A stretch of DNA of 64,000 nucleotides. Source: Liolophura sinensis. Lineage: Eukaryota > Mollusca > Polyplacophora > Chitonida > Chitonidae. The notes under the pieces are model-generated. The model saw only the letters and a program-made list of their open reading frames with translations. It had not been told where the DNA came from and made no database searches. The DNA is taken from positions 28,491,764-28,555,763 of the forward strand of contig NC_088306.1 in NCBI RefSeq assembly GCF_032854445.1, in the 5' to 3' direction. A program made the translations under genes and the position numbers. Of the stretch, positions 1 to 11,960 are shown one piece after another. Within the stretch, counting starts at the first letter, position 1. Each line of letters starts with the position of its first letter.

Positions 1-833
1 CCATATGAAGTGTTTTCGCTTAAATGCTGTATACTCATTATTTTCGCAAATTTACTTCTAAAATGGGTTCATGGCAATTAATTTTGGCGTATTTAATCAA
101 GGCAAAAATTTTAAAACTGTTTAGGCTAATTTCCAGTTATGATATGGTCGAAATTACTGATGCACGTCACACAGGTATTATCAAGGGTGGCTTTAATCCT
201 CTTTTATTTCTTGCGATGTTGCTAATCCTCGTAATCTGGATCAGAGATTAAAACAATGGGGGATGGATTATCACTATACATGTATGTGAGATTACTTTCG
301 CACCTACCAAGAGCAGTACTGAAAGAGGTGTTAGTTGTTTTCGCACTACTGATGAGTAAAAATGTTTATTCGGATTAGGTGTGAGATGAATATTAGTTTA
401 TGTTCTATGGGCAAAGTAGACGCTAAAATATTTTTTTAAAAAAATGGATATTGACAAAAGATTTATTCTGCGCGTAAAACAACAATGAAATCTGGTACGG
501 CCTTATAAAATTAGCAAAACTGATACTGAAACCTAAGGCACATGGAAGGGACGTAGTTGCTTGGTTTGCATCATAACAGTTGCTGGTTTAAGTAGAACAG
601 TCCCCAGTCAAGATGAATTTTTCTTTTCAGAGAGAGTGTCCCAAGTAAAAATGATTTACGGCCTGTTACAAAAAAAAATAGAAAGAAAAAAGTCACAGCC
701 TTCAATGCTCACTTTAATGAGTGTACAATTTTGAGTGTACTAATCCTGACTATTATTCATCATGATACTTCCCATTGTTTTATATGAGGAAATATTCTGG
801 ACTACAATGTGAAAGAAATAAATAAATAATTAC
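1..833. other. IFT81 intron at window edge
   Basis: No coding exon is seen here. By position it is intronic sequence downstream of the last visible IFT81 exon on the minus strand. It contains one copy of a dispersed element (about 45-300). The rest is AT-rich and has no recognisable structure. Confidence 0.6.
45..300 (+). repeat. Unnamed dispersed element, copy 1
   Basis: This stretch resembles the reverse complement of about 14205-14475. Shared blocks include the block ending in ATGGGGGATGGATTA, and a block that in one frame reads TGIIKGGFNP here and [10 protein letters not shown] in the other copy. Many indels separate the two copies. No terminal repeats or target-site duplication were found, so the class is unknown. 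Confidence 0.55.
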
Positions 834-3800
834 CTGTTGTCTGAAGAGTGAGAGTTTGTCATCTATGGGGTCATTACTGCGCATTCTCTTCTCGATCAAC
901 TGATTGGTCTCCACATTAAGCTGGTCAATCTGAAGAGGAAGAAAAAGATTGACATAGCCTATTTCTTCTCACTTTTAGGACAAGTACTGCTGAAAGAAAA
1001 GAATTACATTTTGCTCTCAGTTTTTTGGGGAAAGTAAAGGCAGAAATATGTTGGTCATGAAGTGTACTAGCCATGTGAAAACAAGAATTTAAATATTCCT
1101 GCCACAATTACATGTATATTGATTAAAAAGAGCAGACCTGGTGTCCCAAAAATAAAAAAATAGGGTAAGGATCTAAAATAGCTGTGCTACATGAAAACAT
1201 CGAGAGTTTCGTGTAGCTGCTGTAATGAGTACACGTTAATTATCATGAGAACTGGCCACAGCAATGACTTCATTAACAAAACTGGCTACTCAGTATTGGA
1301 GAACATCCTATAAAAGTGTCTCACAGCCTTACCTTTTAAGGCTCTGGTTAACTGATGTAAAATTGCCACAAGGAAATTTTATGGGTGGCACACTGTTTTC
1401 ACTCTAAAAATTAGCCCACTCCAGTGCATATTTTAGAGGCAAATGTCATAAAATATTTCATTTTTCGCTTTTCCAGTGGGATACATCTTCCCTTCTCAAG
1501 AAATATCAAAACATGTGTCTCAGATGAATGAAACTGTCAGAATCAAGCAAAATGAGTAATATTAATAGTCACTGATGACGTTTTAGGTCAAATATTATTA
1601 ATTACGTGATTACTCAGTGATGGGATACGCAAATATATGACGTCAATAATCCTCATACTGAGCTACATTGATAAACAAAAGAGATAACAGAAAAAAGCAA
1701 ATATTCTTTAGCCTATAGCCGTATATTACATGCGCTATAGTTATAGATATGTTCTCGAATTCCGCTGTGTAGGTTATCACACATGAGGATTACTGATATA
1801 TTTGTATATCCTATCACTGAGTTATCATGTAATGATTTTATCCTGCTAAGACACATCAATTCAGTGCAGAAGACCGATATATAGGTGAATTGCTTCAACA
1901 ATGGGACCAACGTATTCACAGCCCAACAAAGGAAGATAGCCCACGCAATAGACACACTTGGTCTTCTACAAACATTAGACTAAGCTAATAGTCAATCACA
2001 TGTAATCGACCCCAGGAGCACTGGGAGCAGACGGATGTAAACATTTCGTATCCAAGGTCCGTTCTGAACACACATCTTGTGTACCACTGAAAGGCCAGTG
2101 CCTCAAATCGCTAGACTACGATCTGCTCCAGGTCATACACAGTATTCTGACACAATATATTTCCACATCCTAACACTGAAGAACCTTGTAACAAATTTCT
2201 CCTGCTAAAGGCCCATCAATTCAGCCCAAAAGATCAACGTAAAAGTGAATCGCTTCAGTGATGTGATCATTGTTTTCACACCCAAACAAAGGGAGATAAC
2301 CTTGTCAGCAGACACATGATGTTGATGCAGGTTACAGGTAAATACACTCGTCTCCCCACATGACGAAGGCTCTACAATGAAAAGGGGAGTATTTTGTTCG
2401 TAAAATTAATAAAATAAAATTTATAAATTAATCTTGCTGCTTCCGGGACTTATCTCCAGTACCTTATCCCGCAGGTGGTCGAGGTCAGACTGGCCCATCG
2501 CTGGCTCCATCACCACCCTCTGTAACTCCTGAATCGTTTTCCTCTTACTCTCTATCTCCTTAGGGAGCTTCTCCTTAACGATGTAACTGTTAGCTCTTGT
2601 CTCTTCATCCAGACGCTGCAACAGTCCTGAACACAAAAATGGTGTTTGTATTTGGGACCCCCTCTTTGGTCTGTATTATCTTTGCATAATAATGTTAAAA
2701 ATGTGGAAGTAACAAAGGGTTAAAAAATACATTTCAGGTAACAAATGAGTTCAACCTGAATTTTGATCATATTTATATTTTTAATATATTAATAAATATT
2801 ATAATTCAGATCAAATGTATGTGTTTGGACAAAACCCACAAATTTACATTCAAATAAATTTATTAGACAAGCATAACATCCTTATTTTTTCCTTGAGGAG
2901 TCTTCCCTTATAGGGCTTAAATGATGGCATTTTTAGTAAATCCTTTTAAACTACGCTATTAGCTCTGTTCCTTAGGTCTATACATCTTTCATATCAGTGT
3001 AACATTTCCGTCTGGTCTCTTGTGGGACTAAAGTAGGACTTTAACAAATATAACAATGTTCAAACGTCTCCAAGACCACCACTGACTGAGAGTCAGGCAT
3101 CTCACCGCTTGTAATATGAGTACAGATACAAATGAGTGGGTGGAGAAGTCACCTTCAGGCGTGGCTCCCACGCTGGCCTGTCGAATGTCCCGCAGCTGTT
3201 GTTGGAGCCTCTGAATTCTCTGTTCACAGTGCTGAATCTAAATTACATGACAAAAACATTTAAGCCTTTTAACATTTATCACCTTTGTCTTCAACACGGA
3301 AAATTAAGAGAAAGTGGATAACATGCCGTGAAGTCTGAAACCATACAGCCCTATCTGAATACATGTACATGTGGACTATGTACAAAAAGACAGAGTTTGA
3401 CAGAGTAAGATGCCAATGTAACCACCTGGACCCAGTTGTTCGGAAGTGTATTAGCTAATACTGGTATTAAGTCACTCTTCATCTTTAAATTTGAGCCAAA
3501 TTTAGCAGCCAGTGCAGTTGTCCATTGTCAAAGTATAACAGCAGCAGACTTATAGTTCATATTTAATATACTGTTACACAATTATTTTTGGGCTAAGTAT
3601 TAAATTCAAGACTTGGCTCAAACTTAAATCTGGTATTAAGTCTTAAAACAGTTTTGAACAACAGGGTCCAGCATTTTTTTTTTGATGATTCATTTGTTTG
3701 CTTGTTTGTTTTAATCTATATACAAGATTATATTTTATTCTTACAAGGTATATATACCAGGATCAAATTAGCTTTCTAATTTGAAAACGAGTTTAGCAGG

Positions 3801-6800
3801 TTATTTTGGACTAAATTATTCTTACATTTCAAGAAACCTAAAATTAATGTCTTATATGTTCCAGCTTATAGTGTTAAAAATTTCCTACAAATTTTTGTAC
3901 AAATAAAGGTACACGTGAAGGTATAAATATTTCAAACATTAGGATAAATTTATCAGGTAATTTGTAATTTTGGCACCTCTAAAAGGTATCAAAATGACTT
4001 TGTATTTGGCCCTGTGTATGTCAACAACAATATTTGTGGGTGGGGAAAAATGAGCAGACCCCGGAGGAAAATCAGCCCACCCCGAGAGCCCACACAATTA
4101 TGTAAAGTTGCGGCCAAATCAGCAGTAGCAGGATTTGAACACGTAACCTCACTGGTAAACAGTTTTTTCTCACCAAGTTTATTCTGTACAACTGTGTACG
4201 GTACCAAACAAGAGCCAATCTATCATATTTGTCCAAAAAATTCCCATGAAAAATTGGTATTCCACAGTGGAACTAGTGATAGCTGGATTCAAGCCTTCAT
4301 CATAGTATCAACCAAGTGAATCAGTCATGGCCCTACATGTGTTCATGTTTAAAGACAGAAACATTTAAAACACATCACTAAATGTTTCTGTGTGAATTAT
4401 GAATCAGGTTTCAGAGGGAAACCATAACATTATTTAAGTATGGTAAAATATTTTAAAAAAGTCAAAAAATGTATTAATACATGCAGGTGAAGATTTTGAT
4501 GCTATCAATGTACCAGGTTTTTCTGTTCCTGTCTCTGAGCAGCCAGTTTAGTATCACGGTCTCTCTCCTTCCTCAAGTTCTTTGCCACGTTCATCATGGA
4601 CTGGGAGTTTGGGTGACTCTCCACCTGTAACAGAGACACACAGTGATGAGGTGGGTGAGAAAGACACAGTGTTGAGGTGGGTGAGAAAGACACAGTGATG
4701 CGAGGGATGAGAAAGACAAAGTGATGAGGTGGATGAGAAAGACACAGTGATGAGGTGGATGAGAAAGACACAGTGATGAGAGGGATGAGAAAGACACAGT
4801 GATGAGGTGGGTGAGAAAGACACAGTGATGAGGTGGGTGAGAAAGACACAGCAATGATAGGGATGAGAAAAACAGAGCAATGAGAGGGATGAGACAGAGG
4901 AAACTACATGCACATGTACCTCACACAATTTTTTAACCTTGTCATTTATACTGCTTGCAAATTCAGAACTCCTAAAAATGCTTGTGTAAATAAGAGGAAT
5001 CCCTCACCCCCCAAAACAGACAAATCTCATAACCTATGCACCTGATGGCATGAAGTTGTAGCTCACTGAATGGATAAAACCATACCTAGCAAATTAATGA
5101 AAACTTAACTTTTTATTGACAATGCCATAATATTTTTGTTCCACTTACTTGTTATTTTTAATACAGCTAGATTAGTTTAGGTGCCCAAGCATTTTCTGGA
5201 ACCAAAATGGCTTTAGGTCTGTCCCTAACAAGATACCCGTAGCTGTAGATGTTGCCATCAGTCGGGTCTAAGACCACATCGGACAATAGAAAATTATACC
5301 TGTAACATCACAGAGAGTTATAACAAGAAGCCCATCAGTCACCTGTACAAGCCACGTTTACTGCTCCATACCAGAAAGCACTTCGGGACAACAAATGTCT
5401 GATTAATTTTACCTAGGAAGACTTTTTGAGAAACCCAATTGGCCTTTAATAATGTGCCGAGCATACATGAACTTACACACGACACAAGACACATGGAACC
5501 CGAATACCACTGATGACAACAACAGTTTTGAAACCTAATAATAAATATACACATGTCATAGCATGAGTAATATCATCATCAAAAACTGACAACATGGAGA
5601 AAAAGCATGACAAAAATGAAATAAAATCAACTGGGTTTGAACCCCACACTACCAGATATCATATACAATGCGTCTAGTTCTGAAACCACCACAGCGTCTT
5701 GCCCGTATTAGGCCACTGTGATCATCGAACCTGGTTAAGTATGTACATTTCAAGTTGCTTGACACACGGCGTGCAAATCACCCCATTTTACTGTCCCATC
5801 TATTTTGCCTGGGCTCAGGTTAGTTTTGACAGCGGGCGAGGACAGAGTACATGTAGCTGACAGGAAATGTTAGGAGACTATAAAGATATTAGATTTGGTC
5901 TAAATTGTTAGAATGAATGATTATGGCTTAACGCCACATCGGCAATATCTCAGCCATAACGTGGCGAGAAATTGTTAGAAGGAATTAGCCATGCCGTGTG
6001 TTAATTTCTTCAAAAAAGATCCCAAGTCCAAAGCCATGGTATACAGTTTCGTACATGTAGTTACTTTTCTGTGCAGCATCCTAAAGCCTGTCTCTTTCTT
6101 ATGGGCATGTAAGGTGTAGACCTGAAAAGAAACTGGAAAGCCCAGTATTTCTGTAACGGTTGAATCTGACCTGATAAGAGTTACATTTCTTGGGCTTGTC
6201 ATGACTCAAGATTCAGGAACGGATAGAAATTTTTGGTACATATATGGATGGTCATCGCTTTGGACTTACATTGGTGATAGCACGTGGGTATGTGGAAATG
6301 CAGTCGGGATTGTGATTGATTTTTTTTTTTTTTTTTTTTTTGATTGGTGTTTTACGCCGTACTCAAGAATATTTCACTTATACGACGACGGCCAGCATTA
6401 TGGTGGGTGGAAACCGGGCACAGCCCAGGGGAAACCCATGGCCATCCGCAGGTTGCTGGCAGATCTTCCCACTTACGGCTGAAGAGGAAGCCAGCATGAG
6501 CTGGGCTTGAACTCACAGCGACCGCATTGGTGAGAGGCTCCTGGGTCATTACGCTGGCTAGCGCGCTAACCGACTGAGCCACGGGGGCCCCAGTCGGGAT
6601 TGTGAGAATTACCCATGATGCATTGCAAACAGGGCTAGCCTATGTGAGAACATTCAAATTGTACATTGATAGCTTTGGAGAGGAGGGTGAGTTGTTCATT
6701 TCTTGGTTTGAGTGACAGGTGGCTGACCGGTGGAGCTGGTTACTTGAAGCACATGTATAGTAATACACAGTTACCTGTACAGTCTATGTTAAATGTACAC

Positions 6801-9353
6801 GGTTACATTTCTATTTCTGAAGTACGATGGTGCCATTTAAACATTTCTAACGAAAAAACTATTGACCGTAGCTCATATCTGTTGACACTCAGTAGAAACT
6901 ACATATCTTGGGCTAAAATTTGGTGCAAGTCTCAGATTTGTACCTTCCATAGTTTTCGAGTTACAGGCCACTGAAATTATGTCACTGAAAAAAGTTTTTG
7001 ACCATATCCAAAAAAGTTATAGAGATAGGCAAACTCTCAAAGCAGATTCAAAATAAGAGTAACCAAATACACCAGAAAACATGAAAACATTATCAAAAAA
7101 TTTTTATGACATCATAAGTTCGACAAATGGCAAGATTTCAAAGTTTTCAATGCATGACCAAGATTTTTCAAATTTGTTCTGAATGGAATCACTCTACAAG
7201 TATATCAAATTTCAAAAAAACTGTTCCTTTGTTCTTGAGAGGAAGATATTTAAAGGTTTTAATCAAAATCCAAGATGGCTGTCATATCATGTGACCGAAG
7301 TTAACCAAACACAGCCAAAATCTGCCTCCTAACCTTGTTCCTAAAGCCACTAAATTTCAATAACATCGAGTAAAAACTTTTCTTTTTACAGCCCTTAGAG
7401 CTTTCAAAAAAATGGAAGAAAAATAATAAAAATCCGAACAATGTCAATAGCTGGGCATCACCACATAAATACATCCTTTTACATTTATATGGCGATGCAT
7501 CGACTTCATTATTACTAGTTACTAGGTACATGTACTTACCTTGCGTTTGACGCGCTCAATTCTTTTCATCAATTGGTCTTTCTCCTCCTCCATATTGGAA
7601 ATGTCCTTACGGATCTCTGTCGTATTCAGCCCTGTGCTTCTCAGATTCTCATGCTGTTTGTGAAGATCTTTGAACTGGGCGATCAACTCTTCATACTGTC
7701 AAAAGCAAACCATGTGGTGATCATCAGCATGAAATGGCTTCTATAAATGGTGGTATATAAAATATGGGGTTTCCTTATCACTGCACGGTTCAACTGTTAA
7801 GACTGCAAGCTCGGGCTTCCTCAAGTTGCTTAAATTTTTAATGTTTGCTCGATTTCATCTGTAATGTTGTGTTATATTTTTCTGGCGTATTTCTCCTTTC
7901 CGTCGTTATTTTCTAGATGTACGTAGAAGTATAATAATTCCAATCACGCTAGCTGTCAAAGGCCCCACTGCTGTTACGACGCTACGTCAAGAGCATTTAC
8001 CATGGAGATGTGTCTCTTGTCCGAATGTTGTCTTGGAAGTGACGCCATGCACACTTTGTGACTGCTTCATAAAAAGACCTCGCACTACTATCATAATAAA
8101 TCCGTCCACAGAATCTTGTATGCTCACCTGTGCGTATATATCACTGACTTGGTCATCCTGCATGATGTCAGGTGGCACCTCCACCTTAACAAGGAATTTA
8201 GCCAGGTATGCCCTCTTCTTCAGTTCATCCCTCTTCTGTAATAGCCACTCCATGATCGGGTAGATGACTGGCTTATCCGCCTGTACCAGACCAGTTCTGA
8301 ATGTACTCCTACAAAAACAACAACAGTGGTCAAATATAACAAATAACGTCACAAGCACAGGAAAATGTCTACATGCATTATTTTTTGGATTGGTCAAATG
8401 TATACATCAGTGAGAAATATATCTAGAGTGATTCTCAAAAGAAATAAACTGTTCAGTACTAGTCAGATTGATGATGGTTTTATCATAGATCAGTACAATG
8501 TAATGAATGAAATGGCTAGAATTAACATCTGTGCATACTGTTATCGGGGTCTGGATTTACATCTTGAAGTAAATGTTAAGTGTTGGCACCAAAAGTATCA
8601 TTTCAAGGCCTTTATGTTCATCTTTAAGCACACTTTTACAGTAGGTGAAATACAGGATGAATTTCATCAGGACTGCTGGAGAAAAATATACATCTGCTGG
8701 AATTCAGCTGAATGGTTTAGTAGTTTACCGAATATATGTACATACTAGCAGAAATAAAACAGTTCCCAAAATCCTTACTTACAGGTTTTCTGTACTGGGT
8801 TTGTATTTGAGGATCCTCAAACAGGTGAACATCCTCACAGCGGTTTGGTCTGGCGATTCCTCGCGAATGTCCACTTTTTGCTAACAGGAACATGTTAGTT
8901 AACAAAACAATCAAAAATGAATGGTATGCCAGATCATAATCTCTCAATATTTTCACATACTCATATAACATGTAATATGCAAATAATTTGGGTACAATTC
9001 ATACATAATTTATTTCCTATTGTAATTTAGACATGAAATAACCACTTAAGGTGTACATCCTTAGGCCTTCAAGTCATGCAGTCCAAGACTTCGACATGTT
9101 CAGCATGTATCTACTGGTCTCCACATGAGAAAATATCAACAAAAATACATATGAATTAACATCTTAGAAATATATTTAACTGTATAACCTCTGTGATACA
9201 TGTACTTACCCTGGGGTCAATAACGCCCAAAATGTCTGTGAGAACCTGGAGAAGAGCCAGGGGTTCTAACTGATCAAAACTGATCAAGTTGAAGCCCTTA
9301 TTGAATGGCTCCTTGTTCAATTCCTGGATGATAAATTTCACCTGTTCACTCAT
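834..9353 (-). CDS. IFT81, N-terminal half (partial)
   Basis: Intraflagellar transport protein 81 works in the IFT-B core and, with IFT74, binds tubulin for transport along cilia. Eight minus-strand exons are visible, in transcript order: 9353-9210, 8880-8783, 8308-8128, 7695-7540, 4624-4514, 3237-3153, 2626-2463, 929-834. All have AG/GT borders and consistent phases, giving 345 codons; the human protein is about 676 aa. The start [17 protein letters not shown] begins the N-terminal calponin-homology-like domain. It is followed by the conserved stretch around [21 protein letters not shown], then by coiled coil with [36 protein letters not shown] and NQLIEKRM. The ATG at 9351-9353 is the family's usual start. 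The C-terminal coiled coil lies beyond the left edge. Identification rests on remembered similarity to vertebrate IFT81 and is strong. Confidence 0.95.
1601..1832. repeat. Foldback element in IFT81 intron
   Basis: The arm 1601-1656 is the imperfect reverse complement of 1783-1832, with a loop of about 126 bp. Shared blocks include CTCAGTGAT and AATCCTCAT. This looks like a MITE-type or foldback element. No target-site duplication was identified. Confidence 0.6.
1836..2302. repeat. Pair of diverged direct repeats
   Basis: About 1836-1940 and about 2196-2302 share the order TCCTGCTAA, CATCAATTCAG, GTGAAT..GCTTCA, TTCACA and CCAACAAAG/CAAACAAAGGGAGATA. They look like two copies of one short dispersed repeat in the same IFT81 intron. 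The sequence between them shows no gene. Confidence 0.5.
4638..4880. repeat. 26-bp minisatellite at IFT81 acceptor
   Basis: About nine tandem copies of a unit near GTGATGAGGTGGGTGAGAAA plus GACACA. On the minus strand, which is the IFT81 transcript, the units are pyrimidine-rich. They run to within about 15 nt of the acceptor of exon 4624-4514, so the array lengthens the tract in front of a real splice site. The open frames across it arise from the repeat and are not genes. Confidence 0.85.
5920..5970. repeat. Short hairpin repeat
   Basis: The words TTATGGCTTAACGCCACATC and CAGCCATAACGTGGCGAG form a short imperfect hairpin. Together they look like a fragment of a dispersed repeat in IFT81 intron 4. 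The rest of 4881-6300 shows no gene. Confidence 0.35.
6301..6605 (-). mobile_element. Intact tRNA-derived SINE with TSD
   Basis: A full-length short interspersed element on the minus strand at 6316-6590. Its 5' head reads GTGGCTCAGTCGGTTAGCGC (box A-like), with a box B-like GTGAGTTCAAGCCC further in. The body is the common core shared by the other copies. The 3' end reads GGCGTAAAACACCAATCA and then a poly-A tail, seen as T on plus at 6319-6340. A 15-bp target-site duplication, CAGTCGGGATTGTGA, lies at 6301-6315 and 6591-6605. This copy is complete enough to serve as the local reference for the family. It sits in IFT81 intron 4. Confidence 0.9.
6606..7539. other. IFT81 intron, no gene
   Basis: AT-rich intron. 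The stretch around 6830-7290 looks like a degenerate dispersed repeat and includes AAATCCAAGATGGCTGTCAT. No coding signal or splice-flanked ORF was found. Confidence 0.5.
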
Positions 9354-9383
9354 GATGATAAGTGATCTTTCACAAGCCACTGA
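9354..9383 (-). other. IFT81 5'-UTR part of coding exon 1
   Basis: Between the ATG (9353) and an acceptor-like GTTATTTTCAG on the minus strand (AG at 9385-9384) lie 30 nt of probable 5' UTR. This implies at least one upstream non-coding exon, which I could not place. Confidence 0.55.
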
Positions 9384-9385
9384 CT

Positions 9386-11739
9386 GAAAATAACAAAAAT
9401 GGTAAAAACTTATTATTATGCCTAATAGTAACAATGTAGTTTTCTTGGTAAGGTAAGAGTATCTTCAATAAAAATTCAAAAATTGTGTTATCCATGAAAT
9501 AGATCAGAGCACTACCCTCATTCTTCAACTTTTGAAACCACCACTACAACCAATATCTTGAAACATTCTGAGAGAACTATGGGGTGTAGAGAAATAATCT
9601 GCACAGTTTTACGAAACTTGCATCTTTAGCAACACAAAACAAAACATTTCATGCGTCACTGTCATGACAATTGTATGAATAAATTCAACTGAAATAAGTG
9701 CTTCAAAGATCAAAAAGGTTGAAGATTTACAGTATTGTGCTGTATTAAAACTAATATTCAGTAGCTTTGCCAAAAAAAAAAAAATGTTTCAATCTCCAAT
9801 TTCATACGAGTCTCAGTACAATCAAAATTCTGGCAGATAATCTGTTCATAAAACTTAAGACATAAAGTAAAATTATAGGGATTTCAGTCACAATCACAAA
9901 AATCATTGTAAGAAGTTGCATAATTCAGCAAACTGTAACCTGTGACTTGACAATCGATTTTAGCCAAAGGCTACATGCAAACTGACATGACGGATGAAAC
10001 AACGTTTGTTCTATTTTTAGGATGCACATTTGTGACAAAAACCTAGTCAAAATTAAAAACCAACAGTCAAAAACCAAAAACAGTTCATTTCATTTAAGAT
10101 TCACATTCTCTAACAATAAATTTGGGTTAACCCTTGTCAAATCTCTTCTTTTTCTGTGCACTGGCCTCCTGTCATAGTTGGAAAATCAATGATACCAAAG
10201 TTAGGCCCTCATACCTAGCCTGGTTGAAACGTGCCGCCGTAGCTGGCCCCATTGAAAAAAAATGTTTTGCTTCTCACAGAACAAAAGTACCTCTATGTAA
10301 AATCTGACTACAAAAAACAGCCTTTGTTGATGCAAGTATCTTTCTGAGAAAGTGGCTGAGGGTATACAAAATTATTTTTCTTACCGTGATCGGATCTGTA
10401 TGTCATAGGAGTGCTTTCAGATTAAATCGTAAAAAAAGTTCAGATTAGACCAACATTGTTGTTGCAGCATGTTACACAAGATAATGTTTTTTTGAGAGAA
10501 ATAAATTATAATTTGGAAAGGGTATGAGAGTGTTTACCTGGCTGAAAGGTAGTACATAACCAGTGACAACAAAGAAAAAGATCACTTGCTCGGGTGCAGG
10601 GAGAGCCTTTGGCAGGTGACTTTAAATGCAGGTGGGGCCAGACCAGATATGTTGGCTAAGCTACTATTTTCATCCAACTGGCCAATCAAGTAAACCCCAA
10701 GTGAACATGACTTGGGAATTGAAACATTTTCAGTGACACCTCTGTTTCAGTTTGGTATCTGCCATTCACCTGCTTTACTGAGAATGAGATCTTCATTGTG
10801 TCAATGCACTGACGTCATCCTACCATGATGCAGCGCCTGACTTGTTACGCTTGCCCAACATGAATATGAAACTTGTGGCAAGATTTGAAGGAAACAGACC
10901 TTGCGTAAATATGAATATAAGCATTTTAAATACTAAATGGATTACATGAAGCTAGGTCTAATGACTGCAGAATGGAACTGACTTTCCAGTATGGGCAGTA
11001 GAATAACCTCTTTCAAATCTCACCTTGAAATAAGGCGTAGGCCTACATGTGGCTATTTAACATTGCGGCCAAGGAGCATGTACCGTGGTAGCCTTCATGG
11101 TTATAATAAATCTATTCTAAAGCGAGTAGTAACATATGGTGGTGATACGGTGGTTGAGGAAAGCTGGTCTTAAGGTCGGTGTCTTTTATTTGCACGAAAC
11201 TTGTTCGATAACAAAGAGAATCGGCCTGGACACTTGTTGAATACGAAATTAATACTGTCAGCGTTGAGACTACAACAACGCTAGGCCAATATAAGAAAAG
11301 GAGTTGAAGTCTTTCGGGGATACCTTCACGTGGTAGAGGGACGTCAACTTATTGAACAACCCGCTTGTCAAAATGTACATCTGACAAGAGACTCAATAAC
11401 TAACAAACTAATGACAAACCTAGTCTTCACAACTGCTAATGTTTCAACATATGCCGTTGCTTACCAAGAGAAATTAAACTTCTTCTCAAAACGAAGGACG
11501 AGCACTGTAAGCAGACGACAACGTCAAAAGGCACTTTGCAACTAAGGACGCTCAATTGGTTGCTACGCATTTCTTCTGTTAATCTTTCAAAATTAATATT
11601 GTAATTTCTACAAACCTACTTTCTTGATTGCTTTATGATTTAATAAAACTAGATATATACCTATATAAGTCTGTCACTGACACAATACTTGATTCAAAGC
11701 AGTCCTTCTCGCACACTTTTCCTGATGAACTCCAAGATT
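9386..11739. other. IFT81-SPCS2 interval, no coding seen
   Basis: No ORF with coding character or splice flanks was found. Donor-like minus-strand sites near 10384 and 10537 could end a non-coding IFT81 exon, but nothing decides this. The open frames at 10991-11173 and 11330-11545 have no recognisable similarity. Confidence 0.5.
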
Positions 11740-11960
11740 GGAATTTTACCGGAAGTTATATTGCAATCTCTAACTCAAAGTAAATATGTATGTTGTATTA
11801 GAATATTTGCCCAATTATATATTCTAATTGGCGGTAAATAAATGTATTTATTATAAAACATAGAGTAAATTTAGGTTTTTCTTGCTGAAAATGTGAAAAA
11901 TTATTAATTACTACGGCCAACGTGTTTCTCGCATTTAGCAGACGTGTACTTCCGGCAAAC
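11740..11960. promoter_or_regulatory. Probable SPCS2 (or shared) promoter
   Basis: ACCGGAAGT at 11748-11756 and its inverse ACTTCCGG at 11948-11955 match the ETS/GABP core common in housekeeping promoters. The SPCS2 start lies in CAAACATGGCGTC, which resembles a YY1 site (AANATGGCG) overlapping the ATG. IFT81 is transcribed the other way, so a shared promoter is possible. Its first exon is not located, so sharing is inference. Confidence 0.45.

Noticed and set aside
4505-4928. Three overlapping minus-strand ORFs with HPPHHCVFL-type repeats
   Set aside because: They are frames through the 26-bp array; only 4514-4624 is a real IFT81 exon.
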